From NCBI RefSeq assembly GCF_025319965.1, contig NZ_CP012549.1, forward strand, positions 806,001 through 870,000: 64,000 nucleotides of DNA, written 5' to 3'. The notes under the pieces are model-generated. The model had not been told where the DNA came from. It made no database searches and was given only the letters and a program-made list of their open reading frames with translations. Source of the DNA: Campylobacter sp. RM16187 (GTDB taxonomy: Bacteria; Campylobacterota; Campylobacteria; Campylobacterales; Campylobacteraceae). The position numbers and the translations under genes were made by a program. Below, piece after piece: positions 40,773 to 48,526 of this stretch; within the stretch, counting starts at the first letter, position 1; each line of letters begins with the position of its first letter.

Positions 40773-41186
40773 TTATTTTAAAGCCCCGACAGCTAGGCTT
40801 AATATGCTATTAGTAACCGATTTTATAGCCTCTTCGCTTGAAATGGATACCGCCTTTTCAAGTCTTGACATCAAATTTTCATCGTTTTTAAGGCTAGGCG
40901 GGGTTTGTTTAAGCAATATAAGCCCTTTAGCCGTTAAGATAGCGTTATGCACGCTCTTATCTCCTCCGTATCCGCCTACCTTTATATACTCGTTTTCGCA
41001 AAGCCACTCAACGCTTGCAAGGGCTATTTTTTCACATGAATTTATAGGCTCGTCAAATTCGGTTTTATCTCCGGTTATCTCATAAAGATAAAAATTCTTT
41101 TTAAGCGGAAAGCTATCTATCAAAAGCGCAAAAATCTTACCGATATATAGGTCAAATAGCTCCATATTTGAAATTTCTATTTTCAT
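40773..41186 (-). CDS. Hypothetical protein, tandem copy B
   Basis: A 137-residue paralog of the protein at 40344-40757, same length. The genes are about 80% identical over the 3' third and less so elsewhere. The N-terminal halves share the pattern DLYIGKIFALLIDSFPLKKNFYLYEIT. The duplication is recent in the 3' part, which suggests gene conversion. Function unknown. Confidence 0.7.
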   Translation of the reverse strand: MKIEISNMELFDLYIGKIFALLIDSFPLKKNFYLYEITGDKTEFDEPINSCEKIALASVEWLCENEYIKVGGYGGDKSVHNAILTAKGLILLKQTPPSLKNDENLMSRLEKAVSISSEEAIKSVTNSILSLAVGALK

Positions 41187-41235
41187 TTTTTATCCTTTCC
41201 TTTGTCGTATCTTTTTCTAAAATTTTAGAAAAAGC

Positions 41236-41454
41236 CTATTTTTGGACTTTTTCGATATCAAATACTTTGTTTTTTATCTCTTCGTATGATTTGGCTTTGA
41301 TGTAATTATCTAGCCAAGTATCAACCCAAGAGGGCACTTTATTTGTGCTACCCCAATTAATAATAGTTTGATAGGCTAGACCTGTCATTTCTGCAAAATC
41401 TTTTTTATTTAAATTTATACTCTTTAATACTTCTTCAAATTTATTTATATCCAT
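41236..41454 (-). CDS. Small helix-turn-helix regulator
   Basis: A 72-residue XRE-like protein: KKDFAEMTGLAYQTIINWGSTNKVPSWVDTWLDNY. It lies next to two copies of an operator-like sequence (41465-41481, 41560-41576), so it likely controls its own transcription and the divergent promoter at 41520. Confidence 0.8.
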   Translation of the reverse strand: MDINKFEEVLKSINLNKKDFAEMTGLAYQTIINWGSTNKVPSWVDTWLDNYIKAKSYEEIKNKVFDIEKVQK

Positions 41455-41464
41455 ATTACGCCTT

Positions 41465-41481
41465 ATAACTTATTCGGTTAC
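41465..41481. promoter_or_regulatory. Operator-like site 1
   Basis: ATAACTTATTCGGTTAC. A near copy lies at 41560-41576. Confidence 0.5.
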
Positions 41482-41519
41482 AATTTTACAAAAAAATAAC
41501 TGAATTTTAGCTTTTTGTA

Positions 41520-41548
41520 TTGACAAACTAACCGATTTTTGTTATTAT
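41520..41548 (+). promoter_or_regulatory. Sigma70-type promoter next to the operator sites
   Basis: TTGACA (41520-41525) and TATTAT (41543-41548) with a 17-bp spacer. The spacer contains a third, weaker match to the operator (AACCGATTTTTGTTAT, inverted). Confidence 0.6.
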
Positions 41549-41559
41549 TCATTTCATAA

Positions 41560-41576
41560 GTAACTTATTAGGTTAC
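41560..41576. promoter_or_regulatory. Operator-like site 2
   Basis: GTAACTTATTAGGTTAC, an imperfect palindrome, just downstream of the promoter at 41520 and close to the presumed transcription start. Confidence 0.5.
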
Positions 41577-41600
41577 TTTTAATAAATACAAAGGAATAAC

Positions 41601-41660
41601 ATGAGTAACTTAGTTGCAATCAATGCAGTTGAAGTAGAGTTGGAGGTAGTAAATAGCTGA
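41601..41660 (+). CDS. Very short frame downstream of the 41520 promoter
   Basis: Nineteen codons (MSNLVAINAVEVE then LEVVNS) with AAAGGAA upstream. It may be a leader peptide or the broken start of a phage antirepressor; the N-terminus has the look of antirepressor starts. The evidence is weak. Confidence 0.3.
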   Translation: MSNLVAINAVEVELEVVNS

Positions 41661-41750
41661 TTTTAGATTTTTCCAAAACCTCAGAAAAACAAAGAATTAA
41701 TTTAAAATCTGCTATAATAATATACAAATACTTATCATAAAGGATACATT

Positions 41751-41909
41751 ATGGCAGATGAAAAAGAAACCAAAGGCAGCAATATCGTTCAGATAAGATT
41801 GAGCGATAAACAAAAAGATGAGTTGCAAAGAAAGGCTGATGAGGTTGGATTGCCACTCACGCAATACATAATCTTTTTGATAACAAAGGACTTAAAAGCC
41901 CTAAATTAA
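41751..41909 (+). CDS. Small ribbon-helix-helix-like protein
   Basis: A 52-residue frame with NIVQIRLSDKQKDELQRKADEVGLPLTQYI. The pattern of an N-terminal strand then two helices fits a ribbon-helix-helix DNA-binding protein. It has AAAGGA upstream, a TATAAT at about 41712 and a terminator hairpin at its 3' end, so it is an independent unit. Confidence 0.7.
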   Translation: MADEKETKGSNIVQIRLSDKQKDELQRKADEVGLPLTQYIIFLITKDLKALN

Positions 41910-41916
41910 GGGCTTT
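41895..41916 (+). terminator. Intrinsic terminator
   Basis: AAAGCCCT pairs with AGGGCTTT around a 6-nt loop, followed by a T-rich run. It overlaps the end of the 41751 gene. Confidence 0.7.
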
Positions 41917-41983
41917 GCTTATTTTTCTAAAATTTTAGAAAAATAAAAATATACATTTCCATATCATTTTCTTATCGAATAAC

Positions 41984-42012
41984 TTGACAAAGGATAAGTA
42001 ATTAGTTATACT
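41984..42012 (+). promoter_or_regulatory. Sigma70-type promoter for the antirepressor gene
   Basis: TTGACA (41984-41989) and TATACT (42007-42012), 17-bp spacer, 38 bp before the ATG. Confidence 0.65.
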
Positions 42013-42050
42013 TCGCATATCATTTGAAATTACTTTGATAAGGATTTGAT

Positions 42051-42707
42051 ATGCAGCTATCTTTAACTTTCCCAACAACGGAGCTACAAGGCGCATTCCC
42101 GGCTAAGGCTGAAATGCTTTTTAAATTTTTAGCCGTCGATAGCAAATTCGCCGACTGGATTAAAAACCGTATAGCTCAATACGGCTTCATAGAAAATCAA
42201 GACTATGTTATTCAAATCACATACACCGGAAGACGACCGCGCAAAGAGTATTTTATAACTCTTGATATGGCTAAAGAGCTTTGCATGGTAGAGAATAACG
42301 ACAAAGGCAAAGAGGCTAGGCAGTATTTTATCAGGTGCGAAAAGGAGCTACAGGCATTAAAATTTGACAAATACATAAGCGAAGTGGCGAATTTAAACGC
42401 TTGCCTTATAGATAAAGCCAAACGTCACCGAAGAGAGATAAACGGATATAAAGGTCAGTTAGTCCGGCACAACAAGAAAATAACGATTTTAAAACACGAA
42501 CTAGCCAAATTTGAAGACAGAGCTAAAAGATACGAGGATATAAGTTATGAAAATTTAAAAGCTCTTTATCATAATACCTTGCTTGATCTGGAGTATTACA
42601 AAAAGAAATACAAGGAAAAAGAGAAAAAAGAGCGAGTATCGATGGACTTTTTAACCCAAATCCAAAACGGACTATCAAATTTAAACAACTACATCTACGA
42701 AGATTAA
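42051..42707 (+). CDS. AntA/AntB-type antirepressor
   Basis: A 218-residue protein. The first ~105 residues match the AntA/AntB domain: FKFLAVDSKFADWIKNRIAQYGFIENQDYVI, TLDMAKELCMVENNDKGKEARQYFI. The rest is charged coiled coil (about residues 135-205). Such proteins oppose phage repressors. It stands alone between its own promoter and a terminator, inside the packaging region. Confidence 0.85.
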   Translation: MQLSLTFPTTELQGAFPAKAEMLFKFLAVDSKFADWIKNRIAQYGFIENQDYVIQITYTGRRPRKEYFITLDMAKELCMVENNDKGKEARQYFIRCEKELQALKFDKYISEVANLNACLIDKAKRHRREINGYKGQLVRHNKKITILKHELAKFEDRAKRYEDISYENLKALYHNTLLDLEYYKKKYKEKEKKERVSMDFLTQIQNGLSNLNNYIYED

Positions 42708-42728
42708 GGCGGGATAACTTCTCGCCTT
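42678..42728. repeat. 51-bp direct repeat, copy 1
   Basis: Covers the last codons of the antirepressor gene and its terminator hairpin (AAGGCG with CGCCTT). It matches 43443-43493 at 50 of 51 positions. Confidence 0.85.
42706..42728 (+). terminator. Terminator of the antirepressor gene
   Basis: AAGGCG (42706-42711) with CGCCTT (42723-42728). The same hairpin occurs at 43471-43493. Confidence 0.6.
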
Positions 42729-42827
42729 AATACGCTTTAGGAAATTCTCTTGATTTCAAATTTAATTTTTAAGCATTGTATTAATTATTTTTTGATATCT
42801 TTTCTATTCACGGATTAAGGAATCACC

Positions 42828-43043
42828 ATGTCATTAAATACAAATATATTCGCAAGAGCTAAAAAATTGCAAAACAATACCACTCAAAGCGTCGTAAAAG
42901 TAGTATATAAGAACTATCAGGGCTATACCTTAGAGATAGAGCCCGTGGAATTAGCGGTTATTAAAAGCTCTATAGGCTTTTTAGCCCAAAGCGGAAATAG
43001 CTTTATCGCCAACGCTAGGGGAAAGTATGGCGGAAAATATTAA
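42828..43043 (+). CDS. Small hypothetical phage protein
   Basis: A 71-residue protein with no recognised family; the middle reads YQGYTLEIEPVELAVIKSSIGF. It overlaps the next gene by 17 bp and lies between the two 51-bp repeats. Confidence 0.6.
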   Translation: MSLNTNIFARAKKLQNNTTQSVVKVVYKNYQGYTLEIEPVELAVIKSSIGFLAQSGNSFIANARGKYGGKY

Positions 43044-43440
43044 AAATCAAAAACAATCCAATAACAATGAGTTAGTCGATAGTGAAATTATAGACGATAG
43101 CGATAGCTCTGCAGTCGAGAGCATAAATACCGAAACTCTTGAAAAGGTGGGCGATGTTATCTCCAAGATAGAGACAAGCAAGCAACGCACCGCTTTAGCT
43201 CAGATACAAGCTACTAGCGAGGACAATCAAAGACAATTTGAATACGCTATGCTCCAAGCTAAAAATGCTAACGATAGATGGAATAAGTCGTTAATAGTCG
43301 GAGCCGTTGCGGTAGCAATTATGGTAATTGTAAGTATATATCTTTTAATTAACGGCGATCAAGCTATAGGACTTGGTCTTTTAGCCTCTACATTTTCGGG
43401 CGTCTTTGGGTATCTTGCAGGTGCCGGAGCTCATAAGTAA
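43027..43440 (+). CDS. Hypothetical protein with two membrane helices
   Basis: A 137-residue protein with an acidic N-terminal 90 residues and two C-terminal hydrophobic helices (SLIVGAVAVAIMVIVSIYLLI and GLGLLASTFSGVFGYLAGAGA). It could be a phage membrane protein such as an exclusion factor. It is coupled to the gene before it and lies just before the second 51-bp repeat. Function unknown. Confidence 0.65.
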   Translation: MAENIKNQKQSNNNELVDSEIIDDSDSSAVESINTETLEKVGDVISKIETSKQRTALAQIQATSEDNQRQFEYAMLQAKNANDRWNKSLIVGAVAVAIMVIVSIYLLINGDQAIGLGLLASTFSGVFGYLAGAGAHK

Positions 43441-43442
43441 TT

Positions 43443-43493
43443 AATTTAAACAATTACATCTACGAAGATTAAGGCGGGATAACTTCTCGCCTT
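43443..43493. repeat. 51-bp direct repeat, copy 2
   Basis: Includes a hairpin that can end transcription (43471-43493). It encodes no separate gene; it copies the last codons of the antirepressor in a non-coding place. Confidence 0.85.
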
Positions 43494-43494
43494 T

Positions 43495-43510
43495 AAATCC
43501 CTTGTATAAA
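43495..43510 (+). repeat. 16-bp repeat, copy 1 (possible phage promoter element)
   Basis: AAATCCCTTGTATAAA, 32 bp upstream of the head operon (43542). The same 16 bp occurs at 48419-48434 before the baseplate operon. It contains a TATAAA that may be a -10 element. Confidence 0.5.
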
Positions 43511-43541
43511 TAAAACACTCCGTTTTGTTAATCTTGCCTCT

Positions 43542-43769
43542 ATGAAAGCGCAAGAAAAAATCAAAAAAATAGACGAAGCCATAGACAGTGTTATAGCAAA
43601 TTTAAGCAATGGTATAGAAATCAAGGAGTATTGGATTGACAACATCAAAATCGTTAAACGCACTCCGCTTGAGCTTATTGATGAGCTAAGGCGCATTAAA
43701 AAACTTACCGTTAAAGACATGCAAAAAGACAAAAAGAGCGTTAAATACGTATTTGGCGGTAGCTACTAA
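43542..43769 (+). CDS. Phage head-tail joining protein (gpW-like)
   Basis: A 75-residue protein resembling lambda gpW in size and position, directly before the portal gene. The family match is tentative. The stop codon TAA overlaps the start of the next gene. Confidence 0.6.
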   Translation: MKAQEKIKKIDEAIDSVIANLSNGIEIKEYWIDNIKIVKRTPLELIDELRRIKKLTVKDMQKDKKSVKYVFGGSY

Positions 43770-44035
43770 TGAAGATATTTAATATTTTTTCTAAAAACCA
43801 AACCAAAATAAGAGGCAAAAGCGGCTTTTTTGGTTCAGGGCGAAAACAAAAAGTAAGCCTATTTCGCTATCCAAGCCTTGAAGCCCCCGAGATTAACAGA
43901 GGCGAACTTACAAGGCTTATAAGAAACACTGATCCCGACAATGCAAATAAAATCTTAAGAAATCAAGCAAGAAGCCTAAGCACGGCAGTAAGCCTTGCAA
44001 GCGGCTTTTTGATATGCTCGACTCTGAAATTCTAG
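43769..44035 (+). CDS. N-terminal fragment of the lambda-type portal protein
   Basis: An 88-residue frame that begins like lambda gpB-type portals (ELTRLIRNTDPDNANKILRNQARSLSTAVSLASGF) and then ends. The main portal frame continues in the -1 phase from a TTTTT run at about 44001-44005. With one more T the two would join in frame (GFFDMLDSEIL). Either a point deletion, a sequencing error or programmed slippage is possible. Confidence 0.75.
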   Translation: MKIFNIFSKNQTKIRGKSGFFGSGRKQKVSLFRYPSLEAPEINRGELTRLIRNTDPDNANKILRNQARSLSTAVSLASGFLICSTLKF

Positions 44036-45198
44036 GCGAGAGCGGTTTTGTGCTTGATATTGCAACACAAAATAGAAAGTTAAATACCGCTATTCAAAAC
44101 GCCTTTTTTGATTGGGAGCAAGAGTGCTGCCTGCACGGAGTATATGATTTTGAAGATTATGAAGAGCTAGTTTTAAATGCCTTATATAGAGACGGAGAGG
44201 CTTTTATAAGGATTATTAGAGGTCAAGCGCTTAAAATCGAGCTTATCGATGCCGATGATATAGATAACGACTTTAACGATGAAGCCCTAAATATCAAATG
44301 TGGCATACAAAGAGCGAGTAAATATAGTTTAACGCCTATTAGATACTACGTTAAAAAAGATGGAAACGAAAGACTAGTTATTGAGGCTAAGGATATTATA
44401 CATATCAAAAAGCCGCTCATCGCAAAACAAACAAGAGGTAATTCAAAACTAGCAAGCGCGATACTGGATATTCATCAAAAAGATAAATTTAAAAAAGCAG
44501 AACTAAATAGAGCAAGACTTGGCAGTGAAATGACCGGGTTTTATCTAAGAAAAGACGACAGTCCACTTGGCGGAGCAATTCCTGAGTTTGATGAAAATAC
44601 AGGGGAGCTTATAGAAAATTCAAGCGTTGAGCTTCCTGAAAGCGTAGAAGTAGGAACTATGAGGTTTTTAGATGATGGCATACAGCCACATTTTATAGAT
44701 CCTCATAACCCAACAAATATAGAATTTTATCTAAAAAGCACAAATCAAGAAGTAGCGCGCTCACTTGGCATATCTTACGCAACTCTAACAGGAGATTTGA
44801 GTAGCGTTAATTATAGCTCTATTAGACAAGGAACCACAGCGGAGCGCAGAGGATTTAGACGAACTCAAAACTTCTTACGCCGCAAAATGCACAATACAAT
44901 CTTTAAAGAGTGGCTACTTATTGAGCTTTTAGCCAACAAAATAACTCCAAGCGAATATGCTTTAGTATTAGCTCATTTCTCATTTAAACCTCAAGGGTGG
45001 GAGTATATAGATCCTAGTAAGGAAGTAGCGGCAAATTCAAAAGCTATAGATAGTGGTTTTAAGACTCGTGTTGAGGTATTGAGAGAAAAAGGCATTGAGT
45101 ATGACACTTATCTTGATGAGCTTGAAAAAGAAAAGCTGATAGTCGCCAAACTAAAAGAGATTGAAAATATTAGAAATTCAAGGAGCAAGAATGAATGA
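44014..45198 (+). CDS. Phage portal protein, lambda family (main part)
   Basis: A 394-residue protein corresponding to most of a lambda-type portal. Features include CCLHGVYDFEDYEELVLNALYRDGEAFI, IELIDADDID and SVNYSSIRQGTTAERRGFRRTQ. The portal is the ring at the capsid vertex through which DNA passes. It begins at an internal ATG without a strong ribosome-binding site. The true N-terminus is in the overlapping frame 43769-44035. Confidence 0.88.
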   Translation: MLDSEILGESGFVLDIATQNRKLNTAIQNAFFDWEQECCLHGVYDFEDYEELVLNALYRDGEAFIRIIRGQALKIELIDADDIDNDFNDEALNIKCGIQRASKYSLTPIRYYVKKDGNERLVIEAKDIIHIKKPLIAKQTRGNSKLASAILDIHQKDKFKKAELNRARLGSEMTGFYLRKDDSPLGGAIPEFDENTGELIENSSVELPESVEVGTMRFLDDGIQPHFIDPHNPTNIEFYLKSTNQEVARSLGISYATLTGDLSSVNYSSIRQGTTAERRGFRRTQNFLRRKMHNTIFKEWLLIELLANKITPSEYALVLAHFSFKPQGWEYIDPSKEVAANSKAIDSGFKTRVEVLREKGIEYDTYLDELEKEKLIVAKLKEIENIRNSRSKNE

Positions 45199-46924
45199 GG
45201 AATTGTTAAAAGAGATGCAAAATTTCAGCGTGTCTTTTAGTAAGGATACCGGATTTGATGACGAAAACAAGACTATAAGTTTTATTGCCTTATCAAAAGA
45301 TAATCTGCATAAAAGAGTGAGCTTTTGGGGCGATGAGTATTATCTTAGCGTAGATACAAAAGGCGTTAAATTTAATGCAAAAACACTATATAAAGATCAC
45401 AATCCTACATTCCAAAACGCTATCGGCAAGATTGTAGAGGCTAAATTTGAAAACGGAAACATAAAAGCCAAAGTTAAATTTAGCGATGAGGTAGCAGATT
45501 CAAAAGAGGCTTACGCCAAATACAAAGCCGGGCTAAGCAACTCGGTTAGTGTCGGGTTTGGAGATTATAAAGTAAAAGAGATGGATAAAATCGATGGAGT
45601 AGAACATTATCAAATTTACGAGGGCGAAGTTGTAGAGTTATCCGCAGTTTGGCAAGGGGCAGACAAGAACGCAGTAGTTTCAAAATTTAATAAACCAAAA
45701 CAAGGAGAAAATATGCCAAAACCACTAGAAATTAAAGAAGAATTGCAAGAAACACAAGCTAATGAAGAGTTAGCTAAATTTAGCGAAAAGCAAAAGGCTC
45801 ATGATGAAAACAGAAGCAATATCATAGAGCTTGCAAAGATACTAGGACGCGAAAAGGAGGGGTTAGAAGCCATAAGCGAAGGCAGAAGTTACGCCGAGTT
45901 TTCTCGCGATATGGCCACCTTAAATTCTCAAAGCGAGATTAAGAGCGTAAATGTGATCACAAAAAGAGCCGATGAGCGAAATTTCAGCCTTGCTAATATC
46001 ATCAAATCCGCAGTCGATAGAAATATAGACCTTTCAAGAGAGATGGAGTATAGAGGCAAAGAGATAGGGCGCTTTGCCGTGCCAGATAGCTTTATAGCCA
46101 ATTTTAACGATCAGATTACAAGCACCGTGACCGCACCGGGAGGAGTAGATAGAGAGTTTAGAAGCGATCTTTTAATAGAGCAGATAAAGCAAGAGAGCAA
46201 GCTGTTAAATTTCTGCACTTGGCTACCTAACCTAAGTGCAAATCTAACTATCCCGAGAGATACCTCAGAGATTACTGCCGATTTTGTCGAGGAGGGTAAA
46301 AGAAGAGATGCCGAAAAGCTAAATTTCGATAATATCACTCTTAGCCCGCACACTCTAAACGCCAACATCATCATCACGAGAACTATGTTAAATATGAGTG
46401 CTTTCGCGCTTGAGAGTTTTGCGTTTAAAAAGCTAAGAGACGCTATACGCAAGAAGATAGAGCAAACCATACTATACGGCGAAGGTGTAGTAAAAGGGCT
46501 CTTTGCCACAAGCGGAGTTCCAAGCGTTACGGGCTATATGACGGCGCCTACGCTTGAGCTAACTTTGCAATTCGGCGATAAACTTGATGCCGCAGGGTTT
46601 GATACGGAGCATTCAAAATTCTTCTTTAACGGAACGGACATCAGCAAACTAAGAGCGACAAGGCGCGGTAATAGCACCGAAAGAATGCTTATAGATGTAG
46701 GCGATACGGACCTACAGGGCTACGCCTATTATAAAAACAACAACCTAAAAGCGGGCGATGTGATATTCGGAAACTTTGAGGACATTTGGATAGGAGCGTT
46801 CGGATCGCTTGAAATCTTGCCGTTAATGCAAGAGGGTGGAAACGTATTGCTTCAAGCGTTTTACGATATAGACGCAAAACTTGCACGCGAAAAGTCTTTT
46901 GCGATTTCTAAAACATCACATTAA
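45191..46924 (+). CDS. Fused prohead protease and HK97-type major capsid protein
   Basis: A 577-residue protein. The first ~180 residues match HK97 prohead proteases (SVSVGFGDYKV and the ELSAVWQGAD segment). The region from about residue 270 to the end matches the HK97-fold capsid family (PAGG-like TAPGGVDREFRSDLLIEQI, NLSANLTIPRD, LYGEGVVKGLF). The two are normally separate genes; in a fusion the protease cuts itself free during assembly. The start at 45191 follows AAGGAG. Confidence 0.87.
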   Translation: MNEELLKEMQNFSVSFSKDTGFDDENKTISFIALSKDNLHKRVSFWGDEYYLSVDTKGVKFNAKTLYKDHNPTFQNAIGKIVEAKFENGNIKAKVKFSDEVADSKEAYAKYKAGLSNSVSVGFGDYKVKEMDKIDGVEHYQIYEGEVVELSAVWQGADKNAVVSKFNKPKQGENMPKPLEIKEELQETQANEELAKFSEKQKAHDENRSNIIELAKILGREKEGLEAISEGRSYAEFSRDMATLNSQSEIKSVNVITKRADERNFSLANIIKSAVDRNIDLSREMEYRGKEIGRFAVPDSFIANFNDQITSTVTAPGGVDREFRSDLLIEQIKQESKLLNFCTWLPNLSANLTIPRDTSEITADFVEEGKRRDAEKLNFDNITLSPHTLNANIIITRTMLNMSAFALESFAFKKLRDAIRKKIEQTILYGEGVVKGLFATSGVPSVTGYMTAPTLELTLQFGDKLDAAGFDTEHSKFFFNGTDISKLRATRRGNSTERMLIDVGDTDLQGYAYYKNNNLKAGDVIFGNFEDIWIGAFGSLEILPLMQEGGNVLLQAFYDIDAKLAREKSFAISKTSH

Positions 46925-46934
46925 GGAGTAAGTT

Positions 46935-47228
46935 ATGGGAAAAACATATATAGTTTTATACTCTACCTTGATCATAGATGAGGTATATGAAGAGGGAGAT
47001 ACTTTTAAATTTCCAAGTGGAACCGATAGAAATTTTATAGAAAGATTAGAAACTATAGGGGCTATCAAGGAGTTAAAGGAAGAGGAGGAGGACGAATCGG
47101 ATATTGATGATGATCAAACAAAAGATGATGAGCAGAAAATAAAAAAGACTGCCAAAGATGATAAAAAAACATCTAAAGGCAGCAACAAAAACAAAAAGAT
47201 AGACGAAAACGGCAATATAAATGATTGA
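46935..47228 (+). CDS. Small phage protein with charged low-complexity tail
   Basis: A 97-residue protein after the capsid gene. Residues 1-45 have an ordered look (FKFPSGTDRNFIERLETIGAI). Residues 46-97 are rich in Asp, Glu and Lys. Its place suggests a head-completion role; no family is recognised. Confidence 0.55.
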   Translation: MGKTYIVLYSTLIIDEVYEEGDTFKFPSGTDRNFIERLETIGAIKELKEEEEDESDIDDDQTKDDEQKIKKTAKDDKKTSKGSNKNKKIDENGNIND

Positions 47229-47517
47229 CTTGGGTATGGTAAAAAGAGATGTGAGTACAATTTTAAACCAGAGTTTTAGTATAAATTTAAAGTGTATTAG
47301 AACAGATAAGGTTATAAAATGCCATTTTAACACAAACTCTAAAATCATATATTCAGACGGGGCGGTAGGAACTGAAATTACCGCCCTTATATCCATTGAT
47401 GATTCAAAATACTTAAGGCTTAAAGATGAGGTTGAAATTTTAGGCATAAGATATGAGATTACAAAAAGCATCATCGAAAGCCAAGTATTAAAAAGACTAT
47501 TTTTAAGGGAGATTTAG
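47221..47517 (+). CDS. Probable head-tail connector or tail-terminator protein
   Basis: A 98-residue protein rich in beta strands (ITALISIDDSKYLRLKDEVEILGIRYEIT). Its place between capsid and baseplate genes fits a head-tail connector such as lambda FII. The start could also be 47236. Confidence 0.5.
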   Translation: MIDLGMVKRDVSTILNQSFSINLKCIRTDKVIKCHFNTNSKIIYSDGAVGTEITALISIDDSKYLRLKDEVEILGIRYEITKSIIESQVLKRLFLREI

Positions 47518-47972
47518 TGTCAAAGAGATATTTTATAGAAGAGCTGCAAATTCCTATAGATAGCAATACCCCATCGCCATCAAAGAACCGTAGGGCGCAA
47601 ATAGTAAAATCCCTTAAAAATCATCTTAGCGAACTAAATTACGGCATAGAAGTTTTTGAAATATACGTATTTGATAAAGACAATCTGCTTCTTATAGTTA
47701 TTAAAGACACTGAGGACAACATAGAAGCGGCTGCGTTAAATCGTATAAAACACGAACTAAGCGTAAGTGTAAACATAATAACTTCATCATATACGCAAAA
47801 CGATGAGATATTGACAAAAACCCTAGATAGACTTAAAGAATTTGATGAAGAGTTTAACTATATGAATCTTAGTGCTATAAATAGATCTAATATAGAAGTT
47901 TTAGACAAAGATTACGTTATGACAGAGATAAAGATAGAGTTTATTTATCAGACTGATATTTGGAGAGCATAA
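47517..47972 (+). CDS. Hypothetical phage tail-associated protein
   Basis: A 151-residue protein starting with GTG, the stop codon overlapping the start of gpV. Position suggests a head-tail or tail-completion protein. No motif recognised. Confidence 0.5.
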   Translation: MSKRYFIEELQIPIDSNTPSPSKNRRAQIVKSLKNHLSELNYGIEVFEIYVFDKDNLLLIVIKDTEDNIEAAALNRIKHELSVSVNIITSSYTQNDEILTKTLDRLKEFDEEFNYMNLSAINRSNIEVLDKDYVMTEIKIEFIYQTDIWRA

Positions 47973-48418
47973 TGCAATATATAGGCACTATTTGCGAAAT
48001 TACTCCCGATAAAAGCATGGTAAGAGTTAATTATTTGGGAACTATTACAAAATTTATCCCTTATGCACAAAGGGCTAACTCTTTTAAAAGATCGTTTTCT
48101 CCGCCTCGAATCGGCGAGCAGGTAGTAGTAAATCAACTTAGAGACGGAGGATTTAAATACGCAATGCCCTCCATATTTAACGCTAAGACCCCAGAACCTA
48201 GCGGATGCTCTCAAACAAAAGAGATTACAGAGTATGAAGACGGCACAATAATAAGTTATGACACTTCAAATTCCACGCTTGAGATACTATCTCCAAAACT
48301 TATATATATAGTTTGTAATGAAGTTAGAATAAAAGGAAATTTGGAAGTAGAAGGAAATATTCACGCTACAGGAACTATTATCGATGATAGCGGGAACACA
48401 AATCATCATACGCACTAA
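47972..48418 (+). CDS. Baseplate assembly protein V (gpV-like spike)
   Basis: A 148-residue protein with an OB-fold start (GTICEITPDKSMVRVNYLGT) and the spike-like C-terminus VRIKGNLEVEGNIHATGTIID ending in HHTH, which suggests an apical metal site. It resembles P2 gpV, the cell-puncturing tip. The start ATG shares a base with the preceding stop. Confidence 0.88.
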   Translation: MQYIGTICEITPDKSMVRVNYLGTITKFIPYAQRANSFKRSFSPPRIGEQVVVNQLRDGGFKYAMPSIFNAKTPEPSGCSQTKEITEYEDGTIISYDTSNSTLEILSPKLIYIVCNEVRIKGNLEVEGNIHATGTIIDDSGNTNHHTH

Positions 48419-48434
48419 AAATCCCTTGTATAAA
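48419..48434 (+). repeat. 16-bp repeat, copy 2 (possible phage promoter element)
   Basis: Same 16 bp as 43495-43510 (AAATCCCTTGTATAAA). It lies upstream of the W-J-I-fibre genes, after the end of gpV. Confidence 0.5.
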
Positions 48435-48480
48435 AACACTGCATCAATTTAATATCATAATCTCGTTAAAGCCATAAAGG

Positions 48481-48506
48481 AGGCGGTGTGTTTTGGAGCA
48501 CCGCCT
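48481..48506 (+). terminator. Hairpin between gpV and gpW
   Basis: AGGCGGTG (48481-48488) pairs with CACCGCCT (48499-48506), followed by an AT-rich stretch with TTTTT. It may terminate or regulate readthrough to the baseplate genes. Confidence 0.6.
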
Positions 48507-48526
48507 TATAATTTTTAAGGTTAAAA

